From assembly GCA_013696395.1 (NCBI GenBank), contig JACCYQ010000123.1:1-64000 (forward strand): 64,000 nt of DNA, read 5' to 3'. Each line of letters begins with the position of its first letter. Positions within the stretch are counted from its first letter, which is position 1. The DNA comes from Chitinophagaceae bacterium (lineage in GTDB: Bacteria > Bacteroidota > Bacteroidia > Chitinophagales > Chitinophagaceae). Below are positions 44,519 to 53,791 of this stretch, in pieces. The notes under the pieces are model-generated. The model saw nothing but the letters and a program-made list of their open reading frames with translations. It did no database searches and was not told where the DNA came from. The position numbers were made by a program, and so were the translations under genes.

Positions 44519-46237
44519 TTAATAAGCCTCCGCCGAATCATCACCACGGTTATCTGCTATGGCCTCAAGCCTTTTATCCGCGAGTATCTTGATAACATCC
44601 GTACGGCCAATAGTGCCACTTTTCCGGATGGTATAACCCATATTTACCAGGCTGTCAAGTATATGAGGGGGAAAGTTATCTTCAACCTGTAAAACGTCAG
44701 GTAACCATTGATGATGAAACTTGGGTAGATTAACAGCGTCAGCAGTACTTAATCCAAAATCTACAATGTTAACTATTGTTTGAAAAATCGAGGTTGGAAT
44801 GGTTGTTCCACCTGGTGTGCCTGCTACCAGGAATGGGTAACCGTTTTTTAATAAAATAGTTGGCGTCATCGAACTCAGCATTCTTTTACCGGGAATAATT
44901 GAATTGGCTTCTCCACCAACAGCTCCAAACATGTTAGGCACGCCTGGTTTAATACTGAAATCATCCATTTCATTGTTTAAAAAAAATCCAGCATTTCCTA
45001 CAACTATTCTGTTTCCGAATGAACCATTCAATGTGGTTGTAACAGCAACGGCATTTCCCTCCTTGTCCATTACACTCAGGTGAGTGGTTTCTTCACTTTC
45101 CCCCCGTATTACACCAGGTTGTATTACTTTGCTGTTGCCGGCTTTTGCCGGATCAAAATCTTTCATCCTGTCCTTTAAATAATCCTCATTCACTATTTTT
45201 TTAACCGGCACATTGTAATAATCCGCATCACCCATATATTCGGCACGGTCGGCAAATGCCCTTCGTTCAACTTCTGTCATCAATTGAACCGCCTTCAGGG
45301 AATTGAAACCATAACTGGCAAGAGGTTTATCTTCCACCATTTTAAGCATCTGGTTTAATAAAACACCGCCGCTGCTAGGCATTGGCATAGAAATTACCTG
45401 GTAACCCCGGTAATCAAAAACATGCGGCTCCCTGTTCTTAGCCTGGTAATTTTTCAAATCATTCTTGTTAATGATCCCATTCCCTTTTTTCATTTCAGCC
45501 ACGATTAATCCGGCAGTTTCACCTTCATAAAATCCTTTTTGTCCATGATCTCTGATGCGCTTCATTGTATTTGCCAGATCTTTTTGAATTAGGGTATCTC
45601 CCTTGTTCCATCCTGTCTTTTTTACAAACACTGGGAGAACGGAATTGTATTTCTCCAAATCGCTTTGTATGCCATTTAAATTCCTGGCTTCCCTTTCCGT
45701 TAAAACAAATCCATATTCAGCTAAAGCAATGGCTGGTTCAATAAGTTTGTCCATGGATAAATTCGCATAGGGTAAACTGGCAAATAATCCGGCAACTGTT
45801 CCTGGTACCCCGGATGACAATTGGCTGTATTGGCTAAACTGTGTTTGAGCTTCGCCTGCTTCATCCAGGTACATATCCCGGTGCGCATTTTCCGGAGCCT
45901 TTTCCCGGTAATCAATACTGATTGACTGGCCATTTTTCAGGTGTGCAACCAGGAAGCCACCTCCACCTAAATTACCGGCATTAGGAAAAACAACGGCTAA
46001 TGCTAGTTGAGTGGCTATTGCTGCGTCAATGGCATTACCGCCATTCTTTAATACTTGTATTCCCACTTTACTGGCCAGGGGATGTGCGGATACAACCGCA
46101 CCGTTATAACCGGATGCTTCTTTTTGAACTTTAAAACTATAGGGGTCTATCCCTTCGGAGCCGGGTGTTCCAGCTGTAAAAGTCTTGCAGGAAATGATTA
46201 CCAGGCAAACCGCGAAGAACCAGTAGAATTTTTTCAT
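44519..46237 (-). CDS. ggt: Gamma-glutamyltranspeptidase, lipoprotein
   Basis: An Ntn-hydrolase precursor of 572 residues with a lipoprotein signal (VCLVIISCKTFTAG, lipidated Cys17). It cleaves gamma-glutamyl bonds of glutathione-type compounds and can transpeptidate. Autoproteolysis before Thr384 (EETTHLSVMDKEGNAVAVTTTLNG) yields large and small subunits; that Thr is the nucleophile. The N-terminal block NGAVVSAHPLASKVGIQVLKNGGNAIDAAIATQLALAVVFP and the oxyanion region SMTPTILLKNGYPFLVAGTPGG are intact. Its location is the outer or inner membrane facing the periplasm. It runs against the DUF3078 gene. Confidence 0.95.
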   Translation of the reverse strand: MKKFYWFFAVCLVIISCKTFTAGTPGSEGIDPYSFKVQKEASGYNGAVVSAHPLASKVGIQVLKNGGNAIDAAIATQLALAVVFPNAGNLGGGGFLVAHLKNGQSISIDYREKAPENAHRDMYLDEAGEAQTQFSQYSQLSSGVPGTVAGLFASLPYANLSMDKLIEPAIALAEYGFVLTEREARNLNGIQSDLEKYNSVLPVFVKKTGWNKGDTLIQKDLANTMKRIRDHGQKGFYEGETAGLIVAEMKKGNGIINKNDLKNYQAKNREPHVFDYRGYQVISMPMPSSGGVLLNQMLKMVEDKPLASYGFNSLKAVQLMTEVERRAFADRAEYMGDADYYNVPVKKIVNEDYLKDRMKDFDPAKAGNSKVIQPGVIRGESEETTHLSVMDKEGNAVAVTTTLNGSFGNRIVVGNAGFFLNNEMDDFSIKPGVPNMFGAVGGEANSIIPGKRMLSSMTPTILLKNGYPFLVAGTPGGTTIPTSIFQTIVNIVDFGLSTADAVNLPKFHHQWLPDVLQVEDNFPPHILDSLVNMGYTIRKSGTIGRTDVIKILADKRLEAIADNRGDDSAEAY

Positions 46238-46463
46238 TTGAATGTATTACGTGCCAAGTTTATCAGAAACTTGTAATATAAAGAAAAACAGAATGGATAA
46301 TATTGTTTTATGAAACTGTTTTAACCATTACTAAAATTCAATTTTAAAGATTCTTTGGAATTTAATTATCCGGTTTCAGCAAACCTTGCAACAGAAAATA
46401 AAAAACTAACATAATTTAATGATTTTAGTGTTCATTAGATTATGGCAACCAGTATAGTTCTTT

Positions 46464-46471
46464 TATATTCG
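46464..46471 (+). promoter_or_regulatory. Variant -7 element before the PIG-L gene
   Basis: TATATTCG at 46464-46471, 16 bp before the ATG at 46488. It differs from TAnnTTTG by one base. The same variant stands before the SDR gene (56136-56143). The -33 TTG is unclear. Confidence 0.35.
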
Positions 46472-46487
46472 TCCCTTAATAATAAAC

Positions 46488-48968
46488 ATGCCATTTAGAC
46501 TGGTTATTCTTTTCCTTTTTATTTTATCTGCGGTCAGTAGTTATTCTCAACCTGATGCACCATATTCCTCTTCAGAAATTTTTAGTGCTCTCAGAAAATT
46601 AAATGTTTTAGGATCTGTCCTTTATGTTGCCGCCCATCCCGACGATGAGAATACCCGTTTGCTGGCGTATTTATCCAAAGAAAAAATGTATCGGACAGGT
46701 TACCTGTCACTAACCCGTGGTGATGGTGGTCAAAACCTGGTTGGGGATGAACAAGGAATTGAACTTGGTTTAATAAGAACCCAGGAACTTTTGGCGGCCC
46801 GTAGAATAGATGGAGCTGAGCAATTTTTCACCCGTGCTTTCGATTTCGGGTATTCAAAAAACCCTGAAGAAACTTTACATAAATGGGGACGGGATAATAT
46901 TCTATCCGATATGGTTTGGGTGATCCGCAAATTTCAACCAGATGTGATCATCACCCGTTTTCCAGAAACCGGTGAGGGCGGCCATGGACATCACACGGCA
47001 TCAGCAATTTTGGCAAAGGAAGCATTTAAAGCAGCCGCTGATCCCAAAAGGTTTTCTTCGCAATTGAAATGGGTTAATACATGGCAACCTTCCCGTTTGC
47101 TTTGGAATACATATCGTTTTGGAAATACAAATACAATTAGCGAAGACCAGTTTAAGATTGATGTTGGTGATTTTAATCCTTTACTGGGAAAAAGCTATGG
47201 AGAAATTTCAGCCGAAAGCCGTAGCCAGCATAAAAGCCAGGGATTTGGAGTGCCTGCAGGCAGGGGAGAAGCGTTTGAATATTTTTCGGTTACCCTTGGT
47301 AGTGAACCTGAAAAAGAATTGTTTGATGATATAAATACCGGCTGGGATCAAATTGAGGGAGGTGGACAAATTTCAAAAATTATTGATTCACTGGTTGAGA
47401 ATTACGACTTGGTATATCCCAACAAATCTGTAAAAGGTTTAACCCGATTATATACCCTGATGAAAAGCCTGCCAGAAGGGTATTGGAAAGAACAAAAGAT
47501 GAAAGAGGTTAAAGAACTGATCGTTACCTGCAGTGGATTATGGATGGACGCTTATACGGACCGGCCTGTCGCTGTGCAAACGGATTCATTACGATTTAAC
47601 CTGGTATTAAATGACCGTGCAGGAGTTGATGCCAAAATTCAGAAATATTTTATTGAGAATTTCGATACGGTATTAAACTATACTTTGCAAAAAAATAAGA
47701 ACCTGATTCTTTCCCACAAATTATATGTTCCTCCTGAAAAAAAGATCACTCAACCCTTCTGGTTGCAAATGGATAAAGCCGAAGGATATTATAATATTAC
47801 CGACCAGGAATTGATCGGAAGACCCGATGCTATACCTGCATATACCGTGCATGTACAGTTGCAAATTGAAGGTGCAGATTTTTTTTGGCCGCTTCCCATC
47901 CGGTACAGGTATACGGATCCCGTTGATGGTGAATTGTACGAGCCCCTCGTGGTTATACCGCCAGTTACCGTTTTAACTGATGAGAAAATAAAAATCACCA
48001 GTAATACAAACCAATTCAGTGGGCTGTTAAAAATGAATGCCCATACTAAAAATGTACACGTAACGATTACTGATGCAGGAATAAGATTTCCTGGTAATCC
48101 TCATCAACAATTTACTCCTGCGGAAATTTCTTTTCGGGATGATCTTCAATCCCGGGAAATTGCATACGTGGTTAATGCCAAAAAGGATAATGAATATTTT
48201 TTTATGGCCGAATACGGGCGAACTAAGGAAAAAGTTGGATTGAAGGAATGGAAGAAGATTAGTTATGATCATATTCCGCCCATAAATTATTTCTCTGACG
48301 CTAAAATCATCAATCGCAATCTGGATCTCCACCTTGCAGGTAAGCATATCGGTTATATCCCGGGTGCCGGTGACAAAGTTTCTGAATCCCTGGTCCAGAT
48401 GGGTTATGAAGTAACTATTTTAAACGAAAAGGAATTGGCGCTGAATGATCTTCGAAAATTTGATGCTATAATTACCGGAATCAGGGCTTACAATACAAAT
48501 GAATGGTTAAACCAATATTACAATCGATTAATGAAATATATTGAAGATGGTGGGAACCTGATTGTCCAATATAATACGAGCAGCAATCTGGGGCCCGTTA
48601 AAGCCCGCATTGGACCCTATCCATTTAATATTTCACGAGAAAGAATCACTGATGAAACTTCAACCATTGATTTTTTGAAACCTATGCACCGGGCCTTGAA
48701 TTTTCCGAATAAGATCACCCAAAAAGATTTTGAGGGCTGGATACAGGAAAGAAGTATTTACCATGCCGGAGATCTGGATAAAAATTACGAAACTATAATT
48801 GCCATGAATGATCCGGGCGAGACAAGCCAAAACGGTAGCCTGGTAATTGCCAGGTATGGGAAAGGGAATTTTGTTTATACCGGTTTGGTTTTTTTCCGCC
48901 AACTTCCCGCAGGGGTTCCCGGTGCATACCGTTTACTGGCTAATTTAATTGCATTAAGTAAGGAATAA
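46488..48968 (+). CDS. Large secreted PIG-L family deacetylase
   Basis: A protein of 826 residues with a signal peptide (LFLFILSAVSSYSQ). The N-terminal 300 residues are a PIG-L/LmbE zinc deacetylase: LYVAAHPDDENTRLL gives the A-H-P-D-D-E ligand set (His50, Asp53) and RFPETGEGGHGHHTAS the third His (about 166-169). This family removes acetyl groups from GlcNAc-like amines. The middle (about 350-620) is beta-rich. The last 200 residues (GKHIGYIPGAGDKVSESLVQMGYEVTIL, FDAIITGIRAYNTN, GGNLIVQY) resemble a class-I glutamine-amidotransferase-like or ThuA-like fold without an evident nucleophile. Two tiny genes and a sodium symporter follow on the same strand. Confidence 0.85.
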   Translation: MPFRLVILFLFILSAVSSYSQPDAPYSSSEIFSALRKLNVLGSVLYVAAHPDDENTRLLAYLSKEKMYRTGYLSLTRGDGGQNLVGDEQGIELGLIRTQELLAARRIDGAEQFFTRAFDFGYSKNPEETLHKWGRDNILSDMVWVIRKFQPDVIITRFPETGEGGHGHHTASAILAKEAFKAAADPKRFSSQLKWVNTWQPSRLLWNTYRFGNTNTISEDQFKIDVGDFNPLLGKSYGEISAESRSQHKSQGFGVPAGRGEAFEYFSVTLGSEPEKELFDDINTGWDQIEGGGQISKIIDSLVENYDLVYPNKSVKGLTRLYTLMKSLPEGYWKEQKMKEVKELIVTCSGLWMDAYTDRPVAVQTDSLRFNLVLNDRAGVDAKIQKYFIENFDTVLNYTLQKNKNLILSHKLYVPPEKKITQPFWLQMDKAEGYYNITDQELIGRPDAIPAYTVHVQLQIEGADFFWPLPIRYRYTDPVDGELYEPLVVIPPVTVLTDEKIKITSNTNQFSGLLKMNAHTKNVHVTITDAGIRFPGNPHQQFTPAEISFRDDLQSREIAYVVNAKKDNEYFFMAEYGRTKEKVGLKEWKKISYDHIPPINYFSDAKIINRNLDLHLAGKHIGYIPGAGDKVSESLVQMGYEVTILNEKELALNDLRKFDAIITGIRAYNTNEWLNQYYNRLMKYIEDGGNLIVQYNTSSNLGPVKARIGPYPFNISRERITDETSTIDFLKPMHRALNFPNKITQKDFEGWIQERSIYHAGDLDKNYETIIAMNDPGETSQNGSLVIARYGKGNFVYTGLVFFRQLPAGVPGAYRLLANLIALSKE

Positions 48969-48977
48969 AGAACATTT

Positions 48978-49145
48978 ATGAACACATCCAAACCAGACCG
49001 GAAGAGAGCGAACTTTGCATTTATCGCCATTGTTATTGCAGGATATCTTTTAGGTTTTTTAATTAAGAGAGTGCCTATCGGCCTGATCATTGGATTGGTG
49101 TTGGGGATATTTGCATCCATGATGATCAGACGCAGGCAGAAATAA
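48978..49145 (+). CDS. Very small membrane protein, 55 residues
   Basis: A short gene between the PIG-L deacetylase and the symporter. It reads MNTSKPDRKRANFAFIAIVI, then AGYLLGFLIKRVPIGLIIGL, then VLGIFASMMIRRRQK. It has two hydrophobic helices (about 13-28 and 34-50) in a hairpin, with basic ends that would face the cytoplasm. The gap to the upstream stop is 9 bp and to the next small gene 15 bp, the spacing of an operon. The AtpZ/AtpI-like look is only superficial. No family is assignable. Tight spacing and clean membrane topology support it as real. Confidence 0.6.
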   Translation: MNTSKPDRKRANFAFIAIVIAGYLLGFLIKRVPIGLIIGLVLGIFASMMIRRRQK

Positions 49146-49160
49146 TTTTAAATAGTCACT

Positions 49161-49286
49161 ATGGAAAAGAATGAAGATGAAAAAGTACCTCTTTTCAAAA
49201 CCTGGAATCAATGGTATTTTTTCCTGGTCGCTTTTCTTATTTTGTTGATCGTGCTTTTCTACCTATTCACTAAAAAGTTTGCATGA
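49161..49286 (+). CDS. Very small single-span membrane protein, 41 residues
   Basis: It reads MEKNEDEKVPLFKTWNQWYF, then FLVAFLILLIVLFYLFTKKFA. A charged N-terminal half is followed by one strong membrane helix (about 18-37) and a basic tail, so the N-terminus probably faces the periplasm or cytoplasm depending on insertion. Its stop codon overlaps the symporter start by 4 bp (ATGA at 49283-49286), a sign of translational coupling. Single-span subunits of similar size accompany some SSS transporters, for instance the YhdT/PanF-type pairs, which makes a subunit role plausible. Confidence 0.6.
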   Translation: MEKNEDEKVPLFKTWNQWYFFLVAFLILLIVLFYLFTKKFA

Positions 49287-51007
49287 ATCAGATAGACTGG
49301 ATAGTCCTGGTGCTTACATTGACCGGTATAATAAGTTATGGATTATATAAAAGAAAAACTTCGCATAACCTAGATGGTTATTTCAGATCTGATCGTACAC
49401 TGCCATGGGGCATCGTGCTATTAAGCATCATGGGTACCCAAGCCAGCGCCATTACTTTTATCTCAGCTCCCGGGCAGGCTTATACTGACGGGATGCGATT
49501 TGTACAGTATTATTTTGGATTACCGTTAGCCATGATCGTGATCTGTATAGCATTTGTTCCCATCTTTAAACGGTTGAATGTTTATACGGCGTACGAATAC
49601 CTTGAAAACCGTTTTAACGGAAAAACGCGTTCACTCACTGCATTTCTTTTTTTGTTGCAAAGGGGATTAAGTACCGGTATCAGCGTATTCGCCCCTTCCA
49701 TTATCCTTTCTTCTTTATTTAACTGGAATATTTACTGGACTAATATTTTTATGGGTGGCTTACTGATTATTTATACCATGAGCGGGGGGGCCAAAGCAGT
49801 TGCACATACTCAAAAGTTACAACTGATCATCATTTTTACCGGCATGTTCCTGTCTGCATTTATGGTGGTGAATATGCTGCCTGAAAATATTGGCTTCTTG
49901 GATGCTTTGCATGTTAGTGGTGAATTGGGTAAGCTGAATGTGATTACCACCGGGATTACGGAAAAGGGTTTTAACTGGAGCGACAGCTATAATATTTTTA
50001 GTGGAATAATCGGGGGATTCTTCCTGGCGCTTTCTTATTTCGGAACTGATCAGTCCCAGGTGGGACGGTATCTTACTGCCAGGTCACTAAAAGAAAGCCG
50101 CATGGGATTATTAATGAATGGCCTGGTTAAAATCCCCATGCAATTTGCCATTTTACTGATAGGTGCATTGGTGTTTACTTTTTACCAGTTTAAATCAGCG
50201 CCGGTATTTTTTAATCAACGGCAATTGGATAAACTTGAAAATTCAATTTATAAAGATTCATTACACCAGGTCCAGGTACAGTATGACCAACTCAGTGGTT
50301 TGAAGCAGCAGGTTGTACAGGCATATTCAAAAGCCATTCAGGATGATGATACCGCTGCAGAATCCATTCATGCAGCCGGTTTGCATGCATTGCAAAAATC
50401 ATCAGATAGTTTGCGTAGCATGGTAAAAAAATGGATCAGCTCTCCCGAAATTGGAGGCGATGGAAATGATACCAATTATATTTTTTTACGTTTCGTTGTT
50501 GATTACCTGCCTCAGGGTTTAGTGGGTTTACTGATCGCCATTATATTCCTGGCATCATGGGGAAGCATTGCAGCGGCACTGAATTCCCTGGCTTCCAGCA
50601 GTATGATTGATTTTCACAAGCGGTTTACAAAAGATGCTGATACACCCGAAAAAGAATATCGTTTGTCAAAGTGGTACACTTTAGGTTGGGGTATTTTTTG
50701 TATTGTAGTAGCAATGTTTACTTATAATGTAGGCAACAGCCTTATTGAAGCGGTCAATATTTTAGGCTCATTATTTTATGGGGTTATTTTAGGTGTTTTC
50801 TTAGTAGCGTTTTTTCTGAAGAAAATTGTGAATGGAAATATTGTTTTCATTGCTGCTTTGCTGGCTGAATGTTTGGTGCTTACTGTTTTTGCGCTTACAA
50901 AATCGGAAATACTTGAAATTGGTTTTCTATGGCTTAACCCGATCGGTGCGTTTGGGGTAATTGGTTTCAGTTTGTTATTACATTCAATAACGAAAGCCAG
51001 GATATGA
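49283..51007 (+). CDS. Sodium/solute symporter (SSS family)
   Basis: A membrane transporter of 574 residues with about 13-14 spans. The N-terminal topology is SSS-like: GYFRSDRTLPWGIVLLSIMGTQASAITFISAPGQAYTDGM (about 31-70). YTAYEYLENRFNGKTRSLTAFLFLLQR and SYFGTDQSQVGRYLTA (about 250-266) are SSS signatures. A hydrophilic, helical insert of about 85 residues (roughly 312-398) lies between two spans. Its substrate might be a sugar, amino acid or acetylated compound released by the PIG-L deacetylase two genes upstream; this is inference. It is coupled to the 41-residue gene by a 4-bp overlap. Confidence 0.88.
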   Translation: MNQIDWIVLVLTLTGIISYGLYKRKTSHNLDGYFRSDRTLPWGIVLLSIMGTQASAITFISAPGQAYTDGMRFVQYYFGLPLAMIVICIAFVPIFKRLNVYTAYEYLENRFNGKTRSLTAFLFLLQRGLSTGISVFAPSIILSSLFNWNIYWTNIFMGGLLIIYTMSGGAKAVAHTQKLQLIIIFTGMFLSAFMVVNMLPENIGFLDALHVSGELGKLNVITTGITEKGFNWSDSYNIFSGIIGGFFLALSYFGTDQSQVGRYLTARSLKESRMGLLMNGLVKIPMQFAILLIGALVFTFYQFKSAPVFFNQRQLDKLENSIYKDSLHQVQVQYDQLSGLKQQVVQAYSKAIQDDDTAAESIHAAGLHALQKSSDSLRSMVKKWISSPEIGGDGNDTNYIFLRFVVDYLPQGLVGLLIAIIFLASWGSIAAALNSLASSSMIDFHKRFTKDADTPEKEYRLSKWYTLGWGIFCIVVAMFTYNVGNSLIEAVNILGSLFYGVILGVFLVAFFLKKIVNGNIVFIAALLAECLVLTVFALTKSEILEIGFLWLNPIGAFGVIGFSLLLHSITKARI

Positions 51008-51079
51008 TTTTTCGTTGATATTGAAATATTCGAATAAAACCACCATTAATTTTAAGGGAAAAATTAAAATATTTAGCTT

Positions 51080-52570
51080 TTATTCCACCTTGGTGATCTT
51101 CAAAATATTTGTAGGCAAATGTAAATGGATAGGAGTGCTTCCTGTATTAACAACCGTATCGCCAGGTTTTAAAAATCCTCTTTCTCTCAATATATTTATC
51201 TGGTCGAAAAATATATCATCCAGGCTGTTTTCCTCTTCATAATGAAAGGCTCTTACTCCCCAGCTCAAACTCAATTGATTTACCAGGGTTCGCTCTTTAG
51301 TAAAAATATATAAGGGCGATTTAGGGCGGTAACTGCTTAACATAAAACCCGTATAACCACTTTGTGTCATGCCAACCAAGGCTTCTGCAGAGGAGTCTTT
51401 GGCCAGTTTACAGGCATTATAGCAAATGGCATCGCTTAAAAAGGAAGGGGAGTGGGGTTGTGGTACCAGTTCGTCTGAGAGATCATATTTATAATCTGTT
51501 CTTTCCACCTCCATAATTATTTTCCGCATGGTTTGCACAACCAGAGCAGGATGATTTCCGGTTGCTGTTTCGCCACTGAGCATAACGGCATCGGCTCCTT
51601 CCAGAACAGCATTGGCAACGTCTGTTATTTCACTGCGGTTTGGTTTAATACGGTCAATCATGCTTTCCATCATTTGCGTTGCAACGATAACAGGTTTGGC
51701 ACGATGCAGGCATTTACGAATGATCTGTTTTTGAATGAGCGGAACTTTTTCGATAGGTAATTCAACTCCCAGGTCTCCGCGGGCAATCATGATACCATCC
51801 GATTCTACAATAATATCGCGGATATTCTGTAATGCTTCCGGCTTCTCAATCTTGGCAATGATTTTTGTTTTACTTTTTCTTTCGTTTAACCTGTTTCGCA
51901 AAATTTCCAGGTCCTTTACACTGCGCACAAATGATAGTGCCACCCAATCCAGTTGCTGGTCAATGATAAATTCAAGGTCCACAAAATCTTTTTCGGTTAA
52001 TGCTGGCAGTGAGATCTTGGTATCCGGCAAATTCACCCCTTTATTGGAGGACAAAAAACCACCCATGGTCACTTCCACCTTAACATCATGGTTGTCCAGT
52101 ACCTCTATCACTCTAACCTCCAATTTGCCATCATCTATCATAATCAGGTTGCCTGGTTTTACATCTGCATGCAAATTGTGGTACGACATGTAAACCCTTT
52201 CCTTATTACCTATTACCTTGGTATTGGTGAAGGTGAGGATATCGCCTGTTTCCACTTTCATAATATCATTCTCAATGACACCAACTCTTAACTTAGGACC
52301 TTGTAAATCACCCAGGATTGCAATATTGTAAGGTTCGTATACATTTATTTTACGGATGTGCTTTATAATCTCCGCTTTATTTTCATGCGATCCATGGGAA
52401 AAATTTAACCTGAATACATTGACGCCCATTTTAACCAGTTCCAGTAATTGTTCATAACTGTCACAAGCAGGGCCAACTGTTGCAACGATCTTTGTACGGT
52501 GAGAACTGTGTTCAAGCCCCGCCAGTTTATTCATTGATTTATGATAGTATTTGTCTATGTTTTTTGGCAT
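51080..52570 (-). CDS. pyk: Pyruvate kinase
   Basis: A glycolytic enzyme of 496 residues converting phosphoenolpyruvate and ADP to pyruvate and ATP. RTKIVATVGPACDSYEQLLELVKMGVNVFRLNFSHGSHE (about 22-60) is the N-terminal half of the active site. TKIIAKIEKPEALQNI contains the catalytic Lys region and IMIARGDLGVELPIEKVPLIQKQII the signature. DVANAVLEGADAVMLSGETATGNHP follows. The N-terminus carries about 20 extra residues (MPKNIDKYYHKSMNK). It lies 86 bp downstream of pfkA on the same strand, the common pfkA-pyk pairing. Confidence 0.96.
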   Translation of the reverse strand: MPKNIDKYYHKSMNKLAGLEHSSHRTKIVATVGPACDSYEQLLELVKMGVNVFRLNFSHGSHENKAEIIKHIRKINVYEPYNIAILGDLQGPKLRVGVIENDIMKVETGDILTFTNTKVIGNKERVYMSYHNLHADVKPGNLIMIDDGKLEVRVIEVLDNHDVKVEVTMGGFLSSNKGVNLPDTKISLPALTEKDFVDLEFIIDQQLDWVALSFVRSVKDLEILRNRLNERKSKTKIIAKIEKPEALQNIRDIIVESDGIMIARGDLGVELPIEKVPLIQKQIIRKCLHRAKPVIVATQMMESMIDRIKPNRSEITDVANAVLEGADAVMLSGETATGNHPALVVQTMRKIIMEVERTDYKYDLSDELVPQPHSPSFLSDAICYNACKLAKDSSAEALVGMTQSGYTGFMLSSYRPKSPLYIFTKERTLVNQLSLSWGVRAFHYEEENSLDDIFFDQINILRERGFLKPGDTVVNTGSTPIHLHLPTNILKITKVE

Positions 52571-52656
52571 ATAAGCGTTTATTTAGGCTGGTTGTTTTTG
52601 TTGATGTGACGGATGATTAACTTTAACGCGTAACTGGTTTTCTGGATATAGAATTT

Positions 52657-53640
52657 TTAAGAAGCCAGGATCTTAACGATCTTCATCCATTCATCGCTGA
52701 TCTTACTTTTTGTTTTAACCGCATTTTCAAGGGGTATATAATGCATTTTATTATTCAGGATGCCGACAAAAACATTATGTCGTCCTTCACGCAGGCATTC
52801 TACTGCATGGTAGCCCATACGGCTTGCAATCAACCGGTCCAGGCAGGAGGGAGCACCTCCGCGTTGGATATGACCAAGAATGCATACCCTGATTTCTGAA
52901 TTGGGTAATTCATCCTGTATGATCTTTTGCACTTCATTTGCTCCACCAAATCCATCACCTTCCGCAACTACAATCAGGTTAACCAATTTTTTTCTTCTTT
53001 CTTTTTCCTGTAAGGAGAGCACAAGGTCTTTTATGTCTGTTTTTCTTTCTGGTATCAGGATATTCTCAGCTCCTGTGGCAATTCCGCTGTGCAAAGCAAT
53101 ATATCCGGCATCACGTCCCATCACTTCGATAATAAACACGCGGTCATGTGCATCCATGGTATCCCTGATCTTATCAATTGCCTCTACCGCAGTATTTACA
53201 GCTGTATCAAAACCAATCGTAAAATCCGTACCATGAATATCTTTATCAATAGTACCCGCTAATCCGATGCAGGGAATATCAAACTCCTGGCTGAATTTAA
53301 CGGCACCCCTGAAAGACCCGTCACCACCAATAACAACCAGGCCATTGATGCCTCTTTTCTTTAAATTTTTATAAGCTTTTTTGCGGCCTTCATATTCATA
53401 GAAATCTTTACACCGGGCTGTCTTTAAAATGGTGCCGCCACGCTGAATGATATTAGCTACTGAACGGGTTTCCATTTTTGCTATATCGTCTTCAATCAAA
53501 CCCTGGTATCCACGCATAATGCCATACATTTCAAGGCCATGATAGATGCCTGTGCGCACAACAGCCCGGATGGCAGCATTCATGCCTGGAGAATCTCCTC
53601 CTGAAGTAAGCACGCCGATTTTGGTTACTTTTTTTACCAT
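52657..53640 (-). CDS. pfkA: 6-phosphofructokinase
   Basis: An enzyme of 327 residues phosphorylating fructose 6-phosphate. IGVLTSGGDSPGMNAAIRAVVR (8-29) and the GGDGS motif (105-109) indicate the ATP-dependent type, with glycine at the position that distinguishes ATP from pyrophosphate enzymes. The catalytic loop reads GTIDKDI (129-135): the usual GTIDNDI Asn is Lys133, while catalytic Asp132 and metal-binding Asp134 are kept. The MGRDAGYIALHSGIA block (about 170) is normal. A perfect -7 element (53725-53732, minus) stands 84 bp before the start. It heads a likely pfkA-pyk operon. Confidence 0.95.
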   Translation of the reverse strand: MVKKVTKIGVLTSGGDSPGMNAAIRAVVRTGIYHGLEMYGIMRGYQGLIEDDIAKMETRSVANIIQRGGTILKTARCKDFYEYEGRKKAYKNLKKRGINGLVVIGGDGSFRGAVKFSQEFDIPCIGLAGTIDKDIHGTDFTIGFDTAVNTAVEAIDKIRDTMDAHDRVFIIEVMGRDAGYIALHSGIATGAENILIPERKTDIKDLVLSLQEKERRKKLVNLIVVAEGDGFGGANEVQKIIQDELPNSEIRVCILGHIQRGGAPSCLDRLIASRMGYHAVECLREGRHNVFVGILNNKMHYIPLENAVKTKSKISDEWMKIVKILAS

Positions 53641-53724
53641 TAATAATTATCTAGGTCCTTCTATGAAAATCTGGTTCAAGTTAAATTACTAATTAGGAAA
53701 ATAGCTTATTTTGCTAAAAGCGGA

Positions 53725-53732
53725 CAAAAATA
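53725..53732 (-). promoter_or_regulatory. -7 element of pfkA-pyk
   Basis: TATTTTTG on the minus strand at 53725-53732. It would give pfkA a leader of about 80 nt. The -33 region is not recognisable. Confidence 0.4.
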
Positions 53733-53791
53733 AGGTATTGTTTATTAACGTGTATACCATACACACAATCGTTAGTCTTTAATTATTTATT

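Noticed and set aside
44486-44692. Plus-strand open frame of 68 residues after the DUF3078 gene
   Set aside because: It is antisense to the 3' end of ggt and shows no protein-like pattern.
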